Assembly: GCF_014779595.1 (NCBI RefSeq)
Contig: NZ_JACXZT010000019.1
Coordinates: forward strand, 473,185 to 537,184
Length of the DNA stretch: 64,000 nucleotides
Reading direction: 5' to 3'
From: Halomonas sp. ML-15
GTDB taxonomy: Bacteria > Pseudomonadota > Gammaproteobacteria > Pseudomonadales > Halomonadaceae
Position 1 is the stretch's first letter, and every line of letters begins with the position of its first letter. Made by a program: the position numbers and the translations under genes. Positions 16,314 to 24,874 of this stretch are shown here, in pieces. Below the pieces are notes generated by a model. The model ran no database searches, was not told the DNA's origin, and saw nothing but the letters and a program-made list of their open reading frames with translations.

Positions 16314-18068
16314 ATGGAGCCGCCAACTGCCACCCAAGACCGCCCATGGGTCCGCCACTATGGCCCGATCCCGGCCACGCTGCCACCTCCTGAGCACCCC
16401 AACCTGGCGGCGCTGATCAGCGCCAGCGCCGCACGCTTCGCCGCGCAGAAGGCGTTCACCAGCTGCATGCCCAACGGCATGAACGGCGCCCTCAGCTATG
16501 CCCAGGTCGACGACGCTTCCGACGCCTTCGCCGTCTATCTGCGCGAAGGGCTAGGACTTACGCCCGGCAGCCGGGTCGCGGTGCAGCTGCCCAACTGCCT
16601 GAGCTACCCGGTGGTGGTCTTCGGGATCCTCAAGGCCGGCTGCGTGCTGGTCAACACCAACCCGCTCTATACCGCCTCGGAGATGACCCAGCAGTTCGCC
16701 GACAGCGGCGCCGAGGCGCTGGTCATCGTCGATATGTTCGTCGACAAGCTGCCCGAGGTGTTGCCCAACACCGCCATCCGCCATGTCGTAGTGACCAGCC
16801 TGGCGCAGTTCTTCCCACCGGTGGTGCGCCAGGTCGTCAAGGCGGTGCTCAAGCACTGGAACCGGGTGATCCCTCCCTGCCGCGTTGAGGCTACCGCGCT
16901 CGGCCAGGCGCTGGCCAAGGGCAGGCAGCTACGTCAGGCACAAGGTGTGGAAGTCGCCAGCTACTGGCGCGACCTGCCCCCCGAGAGCCTTGCTGCGCTG
17001 CAGTACACCGGCGGCACCACCGGCATTGCCAAGGGCGCCATGCTCAGCCACGGCAACCTGCTCGCCAACGTGACGCAGATCGAGGCGATGGCCGGGTCCC
17101 ACATCGGCGACGGCGAGGAGTGCGTGCTAACCGCCCTGCCGCTCTACCATATCTTCGCCTTCTCGGTGAACCTGCTCGCCTTCTTCAAGTACGGCGCCCA
17201 CAACGTGCTGGTGCCCAACCCACGGCCGATCCAGAACCTTCAGCGGGCCATCGAGAACTACCCCATCAGCTGGATCAGCGGCGTGAATACGCTCTTCAAC
17301 GCCCTGCTCAATGAGGAGTGGTTCACCCTCTACCCGCCGCGTCGGCTGCGCGCGGCGGCGGCCGGTGGCACGGCGCTGCATGCCGCCGTGGCCGAGCGCT
17401 GGGAGAAGGTCACCGGCACCCCCCTGGTGGAGGGCTACGGCCTCACCGAAAGCTCGCCGGTGCTGTGCTTCAACCCGCTGGTCGGGGTGCGCAAGCCGGG
17501 CAGCATCGGCATCCCGGTGCCCGGCACCGAGATCCGTCTGGTCGATGATGCCGGTCAGCCGGCGGTCCGGGGCGAGCCCGGCGAGCTCGCCGCCCAGGGC
17601 CCCCAAGTCATGCTGGGCTATTGGCAGCAGCCGGAGGCGACCGCCCAGGCGCTGCGCGACGGCTGGCTATACACCGGGGATGTCGCTGCCATGGACGAGG
17701 ACGGCTATCTGCGTATCGTCGACCGCAAGAAGGACCTGATCCTGGTCAGCGGCTTCAACGTCTACCCCAACGAGGTGGAGGACTGCATCGCTCTGCTCGA
17801 CGCCGTCCACGAAGTGGGGGTGATCGGCGTCCCCGACCCCGATACCGGCGAGGCCGTACGCGCCTATATCGTGACCCGCGCCGAGCTCCCGCCCGATGCG
17901 GTGAAAGCGCACTGCCGCCAGCATCTGGCCCGCTACAAGGTGCCGAAGCAGATCGCCTTCGTCGACGAGCTGCCCAAGAGCCCGATCGGCAAGGTGCTGC
18001 GCAAGGACCTGCGGGCCGAGTACCTCAAGGAACATCCGCCAACCGCCGACGGGAGCCGCGCATGCTAA
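16314..18068 (+). CDS. Long/medium-chain acyl-CoA synthetase (FadD-like)
   Basis: A 584-residue AMP-forming acid-CoA ligase. Motifs include the ATP-binding YTGGTTGIAKGAMLSHGN near residue 231, GYGLTESSP near 375, YTGDVAAMDEDGYLRIVDRKKD near 455-480 (split hinge motif) and the C-terminal lysine motif PIGKVLRKDLR near 560. The reaction is acid + CoA + ATP to acyl-CoA. Start ATG 16314 has AAGGAG 6 bases before it. The final 7 bases overlap the start of a BASS-family transporter (ATGCTAA), so import and activation of the same acid is a reasonable inference. It may be a broad FadD or a specialised ligase. Confidence 0.88.
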   Translation: MEPPTATQDRPWVRHYGPIPATLPPPEHPNLAALISASAARFAAQKAFTSCMPNGMNGALSYAQVDDASDAFAVYLREGLGLTPGSRVAVQLPNCLSYPVVVFGILKAGCVLVNTNPLYTASEMTQQFADSGAEALVIVDMFVDKLPEVLPNTAIRHVVVTSLAQFFPPVVRQVVKAVLKHWNRVIPPCRVEATALGQALAKGRQLRQAQGVEVASYWRDLPPESLAALQYTGGTTGIAKGAMLSHGNLLANVTQIEAMAGSHIGDGEECVLTALPLYHIFAFSVNLLAFFKYGAHNVLVPNPRPIQNLQRAIENYPISWISGVNTLFNALLNEEWFTLYPPRRLRAAAAGGTALHAAVAERWEKVTGTPLVEGYGLTESSPVLCFNPLVGVRKPGSIGIPVPGTEIRLVDDAGQPAVRGEPGELAAQGPQVMLGYWQQPEATAQALRDGWLYTGDVAAMDEDGYLRIVDRKKDLILVSGFNVYPNEVEDCIALLDAVHEVGVIGVPDPDTGEAVRAYIVTRAELPPDAVKAHCRQHLARYKVPKQIAFVDELPKSPIGKVLRKDLRAEYLKEHPPTADGSRAC

Positions 18069-18973
18069 GCCCACTCGAGGAGACGCTGCTGGCCCTGATG
18101 ATGGCCGTGATCATGCTGGGGATGGGGTCGTCGCTGACCTTCAAGGATTTCCGCATCGCCATGCGCCACCCCCAGGCGATCGGCATCGGCTTTGCTTCCC
18201 AGTACCTGTTCATGCCGCTGCTCGCCTTCCTCATCGGCCGTGCCCTGCAGTTGCCGCCCATCCAGGCGGTCAGCCTGATCCTGATGGGCTGCGTGCCCGG
18301 CGGCACCACCTCCAATATCTTCGCCTACTTCTCGAGGAGCCTACTTGGCCTGTCCATCCTGATGACGGTCTGCTCGACGCTACTCGCGGTGGTCATGGTG
18401 CCGCTGGTGCTGGCCCTCTACACCACCGGCATCGACGCGGCCTTCCAGATCCCCTCGGCCAATATCATCGCGGTGCTCGGCGTGCTGCTGGTCCCGACGC
18501 TGCTCGGAATGTGGCTGCGCCGGCGCAACGCCAACCTCGGCGCCTGCACCGAGCTGATGGGTGGCATTCTCGGCGTGGTGGTCATCGTGTTCCTGATCGC
18601 GACCTGGGTGCCGCGCAACTGGCAGCTGCTGATGACCACCGGCCCCGAAGTCTATCTGGCGGCCATTGGCCTCGGCCTGTGCGGCTTCGTGATCGGCTAC
18701 TGGTTCAGCCGCGCTGCTCGCCTCGACCCGCGGAAGGCGCGCACCGTGTCGCTTGAAACGGGGATCCAGAACGGGCCTCTGGCGGTGCTGATCGTGACCC
18801 TCTCGTTCAGCGGTGACACCCAGCAGCAGATGCTGCTGATTCCGGTGATGTACTCGCTGTTCATCGTCATCAACTCCACCTTCGTGACCTTCTACTACCG
18901 CCGGCTCAGCCTGCGCGAGGAGCTGGCCCGTGACCAGGCGAAGGTAGAGACCGCGGCACCGGCCAGGGGCTGA
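18062..18973 (+). CDS. BASS-family (bile acid:sodium symporter-like) transporter
   Basis: A 303-residue inner-membrane protein with about nine or ten hydrophobic segments and the family core GCVPGGTTSNIFAYFSRS near residue 77, plus ETGIQNGPLAVLIV near 236, the second substrate/sodium-site crossover. BASS proteins import organic anions (bile acids, pyruvate, pantoate, keto acids) with Na+. The ATG at 18062 lies inside the ligase stop region, so it is translationally coupled to the acyl-CoA synthetase. This pairing suggests uptake and CoA activation of a carboxylic acid. Substrate unknown. Confidence 0.87.
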   Translation: MLSPLEETLLALMMAVIMLGMGSSLTFKDFRIAMRHPQAIGIGFASQYLFMPLLAFLIGRALQLPPIQAVSLILMGCVPGGTTSNIFAYFSRSLLGLSILMTVCSTLLAVVMVPLVLALYTTGIDAAFQIPSANIIAVLGVLLVPTLLGMWLRRRNANLGACTELMGGILGVVVIVFLIATWVPRNWQLLMTTGPEVYLAAIGLGLCGFVIGYWFSRAARLDPRKARTVSLETGIQNGPLAVLIVTLSFSGDTQQQMLLIPVMYSLFIVINSTFVTFYYRRLSLREELARDQAKVETAAPARG

Positions 18974-19129
18974 GACTCGACAAAGCATAGGCAAATGTAG
19001 AAGAGTGGTAGAGGGCCAAGGCTGAACCATGCCGTGCCCAGCGCTGGAATTTACGCCATACCCGCTCCAACATTGCCGGGAGGATCTACAAGGTAGTCGT
19101 CGATTACGGATCATGGAGGAGGAATAGCA

Positions 19130-20740
19130 ATGGCAGATCAATCACGCCAGGAAATCGACTACGAGGATATTTCCGGGGGCCCGGGAGGCGGCGAGCGATC
19201 CGCCAGAACGATCTGGGTCCTGCGCGCCTTCGGCTTGATCATGGCGCTGATCGTCTGGATCGCCATGGGCTTCGCCGAGGGGCTCTCATCCGACGCCCGC
19301 TGGGTCGCCGCAATCGGTACCCTGATGGCGGTGTGGTGGATGACCGAGGCGATTCCGCTCTCGGTTACCTCGCTGCTGCCGATCGTGCTGATCCCGATGC
19401 TCACGGAACGCACCGTGAGCCAGGCCACCTCCCCCTATGCCAGTCCTATCGTGTTTCTCTTCCTCGGCGGCTTCTTGATCGCCATCGCCATGGAGAAGTG
19501 GAACCTCCATCGCCGCGTCGCGTTGCTGACCCTGGCCCGGGTAGGCGTCGAGCCCAAGCGCATCGTGCTCGGCATGATGCTCGCCACGGGCTTTCTCTCG
19601 ATGTGGGTCTCGAACACCGCAACGACGCTGATGATGCTGCCCATCGGCCTCTCCGTGCTGGCCCTGATCGCCGAGCGAACCGACACGACAGACAGCGACG
19701 GCCAGGCCGCGGACAAGGAACAGGCCGCGCACCAGCCGGGTCATGTGGACGTCATGGCCGACGACAACATCAAGCGCTTCGGCCTCTGCCTGCTGCTGGC
19801 GATTGCCTGGTCGGCCAGCATGGGCGGCCTCGGCACCCTGCTCGGCAGCCCGCCCAACGCCATCGTCGCCGGCTACGCCGCCGACGAACTGGGGCGCAAT
19901 ATCGGCTTCCTCGAGTGGATGATGCTCGGCGTGCCCCTGGCCTTCACCTTCATCTTTATCGGCTGGATACTGATGACCCGGGTGCTCTACCCCTTCAAGG
20001 TCGATGAGATTCCCGGTGGCAAGGAGATGATCGCCGGCGAGATCCACAAGCTTGGCAGATTCAGCCAGGGCGAGAAGATGGTGATGCTGGTGTTTTGCTC
20101 GGCGGCATTCCTGTGGGTAGTGCCCGGGCTGCTCGGCAATCTCCCCTGGATAGGCGAGCGGCTGGGGCCGCTGGGTGAGCTCAACGACACCGCTATCGCC
20201 ATCGCCGCCGGCATTGCGATGTTCATCCTGCCCGGCAAAGGACGCGGCGAGATGGTGCTGACCTGGCAGGATGCCGAGAAAGGGCTGCCGTGGGGGGTGC
20301 TGCTGCTGTTCGGTGGTGGCCTGAGCCTCGCTGGCGCCGTTGCCGCGTCCGGCCTCGACGGCTGGTTCGGCGAGCAGGTCACCGGCCTCGGCATGCTGCC
20401 AATCGTCCTGCTGGTCGCCGCCGTCGCCACGATCATCATGTTCCTCACCGAAGTGACCAGCAACACCGCCACCGCCGCGACCTTCATTCCCGTGCTCGGG
20501 GGCGTTGCCATCGGCATCGGCGCCGACCCGATGACGCTGCTGATCCCGGCCGCCTTTGCCGCAACCTGCGCCTTTATGCTACCGGTGGGTACGCCGCCGA
20601 ACGCCATCGTATTCGGTACCGGTGCGGTGACCATCGGCCAGATGGCGCGTGGCGGGGTCGTGCTCAACGTCGTGGGTATCGTCCTGATTACCCTGTTCTG
20701 CTACCTGATCGGCGGCTTCGCGCTGGGGCTGGAGTTCTGA
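19130..20740 (+). CDS. DASS/SLC13-family sodium:anion symporter
   Basis: A 536-residue membrane protein of the divalent anion:Na+ symporter family (di- and tricarboxylates or sulfate). It has an acidic cytoplasmic N-tail, then hydrophobic segments through residue 535. The family signatures are present as two re-entrant motifs: VSNTATTLMMLPIG near residue 160 and EVTSNTATAATFIPV near 440 (Ser-Asn-Thr motifs that bind Na+ and the carboxylate), each followed later by GSPPNAIV / GTPPNAIV. GAGGAGGAATAGCA precedes ATG 19130. It is a single-gene unit ending with a strong hairpin at 20764-20796. Confidence 0.9.
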   Translation: MADQSRQEIDYEDISGGPGGGERSARTIWVLRAFGLIMALIVWIAMGFAEGLSSDARWVAAIGTLMAVWWMTEAIPLSVTSLLPIVLIPMLTERTVSQATSPYASPIVFLFLGGFLIAIAMEKWNLHRRVALLTLARVGVEPKRIVLGMMLATGFLSMWVSNTATTLMMLPIGLSVLALIAERTDTTDSDGQAADKEQAAHQPGHVDVMADDNIKRFGLCLLLAIAWSASMGGLGTLLGSPPNAIVAGYAADELGRNIGFLEWMMLGVPLAFTFIFIGWILMTRVLYPFKVDEIPGGKEMIAGEIHKLGRFSQGEKMVMLVFCSAAFLWVVPGLLGNLPWIGERLGPLGELNDTAIAIAAGIAMFILPGKGRGEMVLTWQDAEKGLPWGVLLLFGGGLSLAGAVAASGLDGWFGEQVTGLGMLPIVLLVAAVATIIMFLTEVTSNTATAATFIPVLGGVAIGIGADPMTLLIPAAFAATCAFMLPVGTPPNAIVFGTGAVTIGQMARGGVVLNVVGIVLITLFCYLIGGFALGLEF

Positions 20741-20763
20741 TCATTGAGATAAGGCCATAGGAG

Positions 20764-20796
20764 GTGCCAGATGGCCGCATGCTGGCCATCTGGCAC
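20764..20796 (+). terminator. Strong stem-loop after the DASS transporter
   Basis: A perfect 13-bp stem (GTGCCAGATGGCC / GGCCATCTGGCAC) with a 7-base loop, 24 bases after the stop. The sequence after it is only modestly T-rich (CTCCTTTATAAG), so it may terminate or protect the 3' end. Confidence 0.65.
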
Positions 20797-20911
20797 TCGG
20801 CTCGCGGCCTCCTTTATAAGTGTGCAGCAACAGATACTGCGCATGCTATCAGCCGACCTACGATGATGGCATTGATAGCTGATTGAGAGCGGAGCACCCT
20901 TGTAGCAACTA

Positions 20912-20989
20912 CCTACACGAGTAGTTCGTGTAGGAGGTGTCACCATGACTATCACGATGCAGCTCTCAATTGGGGGATGCCGAGGCTAG
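20912..20989 (+). other. Orphan translation start behind a palindrome
   Basis: A 9-bp inverted repeat CCTACACGA-GTAGT-TCGTGTAGG (20912-20934) runs into a strong ribosome site AGGAGGTG and an ATG at 20945. The frame then stops after only 14 codons (TAG 20987-20989), inside the 3' end of the opposing MFS gene. It looks like the promoter/leader and first codons of a gene whose body was deleted or replaced, or a leader peptide. No homologue recognised. Confidence 0.4.
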
Positions 20990-22252
20990 CGCCTCTTGCG
21001 AGCGCTTGGCCAAGATCGCTGGTGCCGTCTCCTTCAGCCCCAGTGCCAGAATGCCTGCCAGGACACAGATGCCACTCATCAACCATAGCGGTGCGGACTG
21101 GCCGGCAACGTCGGCTGCTGCACCAGCCAGGGTCGGCATGACACCGCCACCCAATACTTCGCCGATACCACATACAAAACCGAGCGTGGTGGCGATGTAA
21201 CGTGGGTCGACTGTTTCGGAGGGAACGATGGCCATGAACAGCGGAAATATGCCATTCAAGGACCAACCGAAGAAAAACAGAATGGCCAGGATGAACGCAT
21301 GCCCTTGGAAGTACATAGCGCTCAAGGTCAGAATCAACCCCATGAAGGGCGTGATGATCATGACCGGCTTGCGACCCACCTTGTCGGAGATACCGCTGAC
21401 CACGAAGCTTCCGACGGCCGCCGAGATGCCCAGCGTCCCCATCAGCCAACCCATCGCTTGAGGGGAGTAGCCCCGCACACTGGTGAGGTAGATCGGCATG
21501 AAGGACCAGCAAACCACCAGGTAGCCGATCAGCAGGATCGCCATGAGCGAACAGATGACGATGTTTCGGTGCGCAAGCATCTCCCTGATACTCGGACGCT
21601 GGGAGGCGGGTTTATCGCCTACGGCGGACGGAACCGGAGCGATGCCAGGCTCACGCATCAGCCACCAGAGAAGTCCGGCGGCCAGCAGCCCGGGAACCCC
21701 CGCGAGGAAGAAGGCCTCTCGCCAACCAAAGGTCGAGGCGACGGCGACCAGCACCACCGGAGCCGCGAAAGAGCCCAGCAGATTCGATCCGAAGTTCTGC
21801 ATCACGCCCATGGCCACACCCCGGCGTTCGGGCGTGACTTCCATGGCCGTCACCGTCTGCGATATCGGCAGGATGGGGCCCTCTGCAACCCCCATGAGTA
21901 GCCGCGCGCCAAGCAGCATCAGGAAGGAGGTGGCGAGTCCCGTCAGAAAGGAGCAGAGTGAGAAGATGATGGTGGCCACAATGAGAAAGATCTTGCGGCG
22001 CCCACTGCGATCGGACATGGCACCAAACACCATGCCCGATATGGCCCAGGCAATCGATAGTGCGGAGGCTGTCAGGCCTATTTGAGTATTCGTCAGTCCG
22101 AGTTCGGGCTGCACGAATGGCATCAAGAAACTCAGCGCATTCCTATCGAAGAAGACGATACCGAAGTTCAAGCTCAGCAGTGCTACCAGAATGATCTGAT
22201 AGCGTGAGCTGGCGCGTGCGTTGGGCATGAGGTTAGCATTGTTGTTGTTCAT
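20966..22252 (-). CDS. MFS permease (anion:cation symporter family)
   Basis: A 428-residue, 12-segment major facilitator. The loop 2-3 signature GAMSDRSGRRKIF near residue 82 and the second-half GISDKVGRKPVMI near 285 are present, and the N-terminal pattern is that of the ACS family (phthalate, hydroxyphenylacetate, glucarate permeases). It starts within the last 20 bases of the alcohol dehydrogenase gene, so it is the last member of the sigma-54-driven operon and probably imports the growth substrate. AAGGTG lies 10 bases before the ATG. Specific substrate unknown. Confidence 0.87.
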   Translation of the reverse strand: MNNNNANLMPNARASSRYQIILVALLSLNFGIVFFDRNALSFLMPFVQPELGLTNTQIGLTASALSIAWAISGMVFGAMSDRSGRRKIFLIVATIIFSLCSFLTGLATSFLMLLGARLLMGVAEGPILPISQTVTAMEVTPERRGVAMGVMQNFGSNLLGSFAAPVVLVAVASTFGWREAFFLAGVPGLLAAGLLWWLMREPGIAPVPSAVGDKPASQRPSIREMLAHRNIVICSLMAILLIGYLVVCWSFMPIYLTSVRGYSPQAMGWLMGTLGISAAVGSFVVSGISDKVGRKPVMIITPFMGLILTLSAMYFQGHAFILAILFFFGWSLNGIFPLFMAIVPSETVDPRYIATTLGFVCGIGEVLGGGVMPTLAGAAADVAGQSAPLWLMSGICVLAGILALGLKETAPAILAKRSQEALASASPN

Positions 22253-23249
22253 GGCTGATGAGCACCTTGCATTGTCGAGTGCGGTTTTTTAGAGCCTCGA
22301 ATACCGATGGCACCTTCTGCAGCGGCACCGTCTCGGTAATCAAATGGCGTGGTTCGATAGCGCCGGCGTCGAGCACATCCAGGGCACTTTCGTATTCGCG
22401 TTGGGAAAAGAAGGCAGCCGTCTGAAGGCGTATCTCCTTCGACAGGGCGGCAAAGGGAACGAAACTGTCAGGCTTGGTACACAGGCCGAGGAGCAGAATG
22501 GTGCCATGAGGGCGCACCTGATCGATGGCTTGGGCAATGAGGCCTGGAGCACCGGCACACTCGAAAACGATATCCGCTTTCCCGCCGAGCTCACGCTCCG
22601 CGCTCCCCACGGGATCGTCTGGCGTGCAGATGAAACCGGTCGCCCCCATGTCGTGGGCTCGCTGCTCCTGATACCGGGCAATGTCCTGGACGACGACCTG
22701 CCTCGCCCCGAAACGACGCGCCCAGAAAGCCACCGCCAGACCGATGGGGCCGGCACCTAGTACCAGGACTCGGTCGCTGGGTTGCATGCCGGAAAGCCGA
22801 ACCCCATGAAGCGCGACAGCAAGCGGCTCGACGATGGCGCCGTCGTCCGTGTTCACGCCATCGGGCAGCGCAATACACTGGCGTGCCGCGGTTGCCGCGT
22901 ACTCGCCATAGCCCCCGCCCTCGAGCACCATTTGCCGACACCACGCAGGATCCCCCGACCGGCAGGAGAGGCACTGCCCGCAACTTCGGAATGGCATGAC
23001 GGAAACCAGCTGACCCGATCGCAGGTTGTCGACCGCGGCGCCGCAGGCGACGATCTCTCCGGCATACTCGTGACCCAGCACAGCACCGGGGCAGAGTCCG
23101 AACACGGCATCTTCGGTCATGTGCAAATCCGAGCCGCAGATCCCACACCGCTTCACCTGGATGACGACCTCGTCATCCCCCGGCGTGGGATCGGGAAGCT
23201 CACGGATTTCCAGAGGCCGATGTAACTCCTGAAAAACGGCAGCACGCAT
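22233..23249 (-). CDS. Zinc-dependent alcohol dehydrogenase (MDR superfamily)
   Basis: A 338-residue medium-chain dehydrogenase. It keeps the catalytic-zinc ligands (CGICGSD near residue 35 and GHEYAGE near 58), the structural-zinc cluster CGQCLSCRSGDPAWC (about 88-102) and the NAD-binding VLGAGPIGLA near 164. It oxidises an alcohol, polyol or threonine-like substrate. Start ATG 23249 shares its A with the stop of the SDR gene (TGATG), with GGGAGGG upstream; a longer frame to 23426 lies inside the SDR and is not credible. It is the third gene of the operon. Substrate probably an intermediate of the same pathway. Confidence 0.88.
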   Translation of the reverse strand: MRAAVFQELHRPLEIRELPDPTPGDDEVVIQVKRCGICGSDLHMTEDAVFGLCPGAVLGHEYAGEIVACGAAVDNLRSGQLVSVMPFRSCGQCLSCRSGDPAWCRQMVLEGGGYGEYAATAARQCIALPDGVNTDDGAIVEPLAVALHGVRLSGMQPSDRVLVLGAGPIGLAVAFWARRFGARQVVVQDIARYQEQRAHDMGATGFICTPDDPVGSAERELGGKADIVFECAGAPGLIAQAIDQVRPHGTILLLGLCTKPDSFVPFAALSKEIRLQTAAFFSQREYESALDVLDAGAIEPRHLITETVPLQKVPSVFEALKNRTRQCKVLISHEQQQC

Positions 23250-24067
23250 CAGCCGACCCTCCCCAGAGACGTCCCCCCATCGATGACCAACTGCGCCCCC
23301 GTCATATACGAGGACGCATCCGAGGCCAGATAGAGGGCGAGTGCCTTGATCTGCTCCGGCTCCGCCAACTGCCCCAGGGGCACCTTGGCATCCCAACTGC
23401 GGCGTACGGTTTCGTCTTTCAGCCAACCGCCGCCGATATTGGTGATGAAGCCCCCCGGCGCGATGGTATTGACGCGTATCCCAAACTCGGCGAGCTCCAA
23501 GGCCAGTTGGCGGACCATATGGGAGACACCGGCCTTGGCCGGCATGTAGGGGAGCCCCACCACGGGCTCGGTGATGATGGCGGCATTCGACGAGGTGACG
23601 ACGATGGCCCCCCGGCGCTGGGGCTTCATGTACTTCGCCGCCATGCGCACGGTGTTGAAGGTGCCAGTCAGGTTGATGGCGATCGTCCGGTCCCAGCGGG
23701 CGGGGTCCAGGGTATCGACCTGTCCCTCTTCATTGCGCCACCCGGCCGGATTCCAGAAGCCCGCGCCTGGGTCGATCCCCGCATTGGCGAAGACGATGTC
23801 CAGGCCGTCGAAGTGACGAATATGTTCCTCGAATGCCAGATCCGTTTGATCTCTGTCGGTCACATCGAGTGCCTGGGCGTATACTTCGAGCCCCCTCTCT
23901 CTCAACCGGCCGGCTTCATGCTCTGCGGTCTCGATGTCGATATCCGTGAGCGTGACCCTGGCGCCGTTTTCCGCCAGTACTTCGACATACGCGAGCCCCA
24001 GGCCCGAGGCACCACCCGTGACCAATGCCGAGCGACCCTCGACACTGAACTGTTTAAAAACGCTCAT
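23249..24067 (-). CDS. Short-chain dehydrogenase/reductase
   Basis: A 272-residue classical SDR: cofactor loop TGGASGLG near residue 15, DIDIETAE near 40, NAGIDPG near 92, catalytic Ser region VVTSSNAAI near 150, YMPAK (Tyr-x3-Lys) near 170, then the APGGF loop. It carries out an NAD(P)-dependent oxidoreduction. Start ATG 24067 is chosen for the GTGAGGG ribosome site; the longer frame has no support. It follows the cupin gene by 8 bases and is coupled to the alcohol dehydrogenase by a TGATG overlap. Two successive dehydrogenases suggest a side-chain alcohol/aldehyde/ketone pathway. Confidence 0.88.
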   Translation of the reverse strand: MSVFKQFSVEGRSALVTGGASGLGLAYVEVLAENGARVTLTDIDIETAEHEAGRLRERGLEVYAQALDVTDRDQTDLAFEEHIRHFDGLDIVFANAGIDPGAGFWNPAGWRNEEGQVDTLDPARWDRTIAINLTGTFNTVRMAAKYMKPQRRGAIVVTSSNAAIITEPVVGLPYMPAKAGVSHMVRQLALELAEFGIRVNTIAPGGFITNIGGGWLKDETVRRSWDAKVPLGQLAEPEQIKALALYLASDASSYMTGAQLVIDGGTSLGRVG

Positions 24068-24075
24068 GGTATCCC

Positions 24076-24603
24076 TCACAGAAACAGTTGTTCGTTGATG
24101 GGAATACCGTTTTCTTCGCAGTAGGTGACGTAGTGGTTGATGAACCAGAAGACATCCAAGGTCTCTGCCCACTCCCCATTTTCGTCGTAGAATTCATTGG
24201 CCCCCTGCATCCAGAACAGCGCTTTCATGCCATTCGGTTCATCGGTCACCAGCGTGTGGGCCTGGCCGGGCATTTCGGTAATGAATTCACCGGGTCCGCA
24301 GGTCCAGTCGTACTCCAGATAACGAAACGTCCCCTCCATTCCGACAGCCCAGACCATACCTCGGTGCTTATGCGTACCGATGACACCCGGGCCCTTTATC
24401 CACAAGATATTGCAGTAAACATTGTTCCTGACATCGAAAGCGAGATGGCGTATCGCCGCATTTTCGCCAAAAGGAACCCACGGACTTTCCGTTTCCGATC
24501 GCCCGACGAAACTCCCCTCTCGCCCGAATCGATCCTGCATTGCCTTCATCGGCTCGGGTACTTCGACGACTTTATAAGCAGTACTTGCAGGTGCATTCAA
24601 CAC
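24076..24603 (-). CDS. Cupin protein resembling 2,4'-dihydroxyacetophenone dioxygenase
   Basis: A 175-residue single-domain cupin. The metal-binding motif is visible as GTHKHRGMVWAVGMEGTF near residue 76 (two His and a downstream Glu), with a C-terminal His region PGQAHTLV near 112. Size and sequence style are those of the 2,4'-dihydroxyacetophenone dioxygenase family, which cleaves a C-C bond beside an aromatic ketone using iron and O2. It is the first gene of the operon, read from the sigma-54 promoter at 24653-24669. GAGGAGA precedes the ATG. The enzymatic role is inferred; a binding or isomerase role is possible. Confidence 0.75.
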   Translation of the reverse strand: MLNAPASTAYKVVEVPEPMKAMQDRFGREGSFVGRSETESPWVPFGENAAIRHLAFDVRNNVYCNILWIKGPGVIGTHKHRGMVWAVGMEGTFRYLEYDWTCGPGEFITEMPGQAHTLVTDEPNGMKALFWMQGANEFYDENGEWAETLDVFWFINHYVTYCEENGIPINEQLFL

Positions 24604-24652
24604 GGTCTTTCTCCTCTAAATGCTGAGACATATGGCTTGCCAATTAACTACG

Positions 24653-24669
24653 AGCAAGCGGTGTGCCAC
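24653..24669 (-). promoter_or_regulatory. Sigma-54 (RpoN) promoter of the cupin-SDR-ADH-MFS operon
   Basis: On the minus strand GTGGCACACCGCTTGCT fits the -24/-12 consensus YTGGCACR-N4-TTGCW at all core positions. It lies about 50 bases before the cupin ATG and faces it. A divergent sigma-54 activator gene starts about 205 bases away. Confidence 0.88.
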
Positions 24670-24697
24670 TAACGAAGAGGAGTAGACCTTTGTATAA

Positions 24698-24721
24698 TCA
24701 ATGGGCATAACTCCCCATTGA
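24698..24721. promoter_or_regulatory. Candidate activator-binding inverted repeat (UAS)
   Basis: A perfect 8-bp inverted repeat TCAATGGG-N8-CCCATTGA, centred about 55 bases upstream of the -12 element. It is the only clear palindrome between the operon and its activator gene, so it is the best candidate for the upstream activating sequence. Confidence 0.55.
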
Positions 24722-24874
24722 GCCAGCAGAATCTCACCCACCTTGAAGACCAATGGATAACGGCAGGGAAGAGAACGATCCTTTAAGATTTATAAAATTC
24801 ATAATTTTCACAAAAAATTTTGTAAAACCGAGCCAGGATCGAATTCATTTCTGCGACTTTGGTAGGGTAACCAC

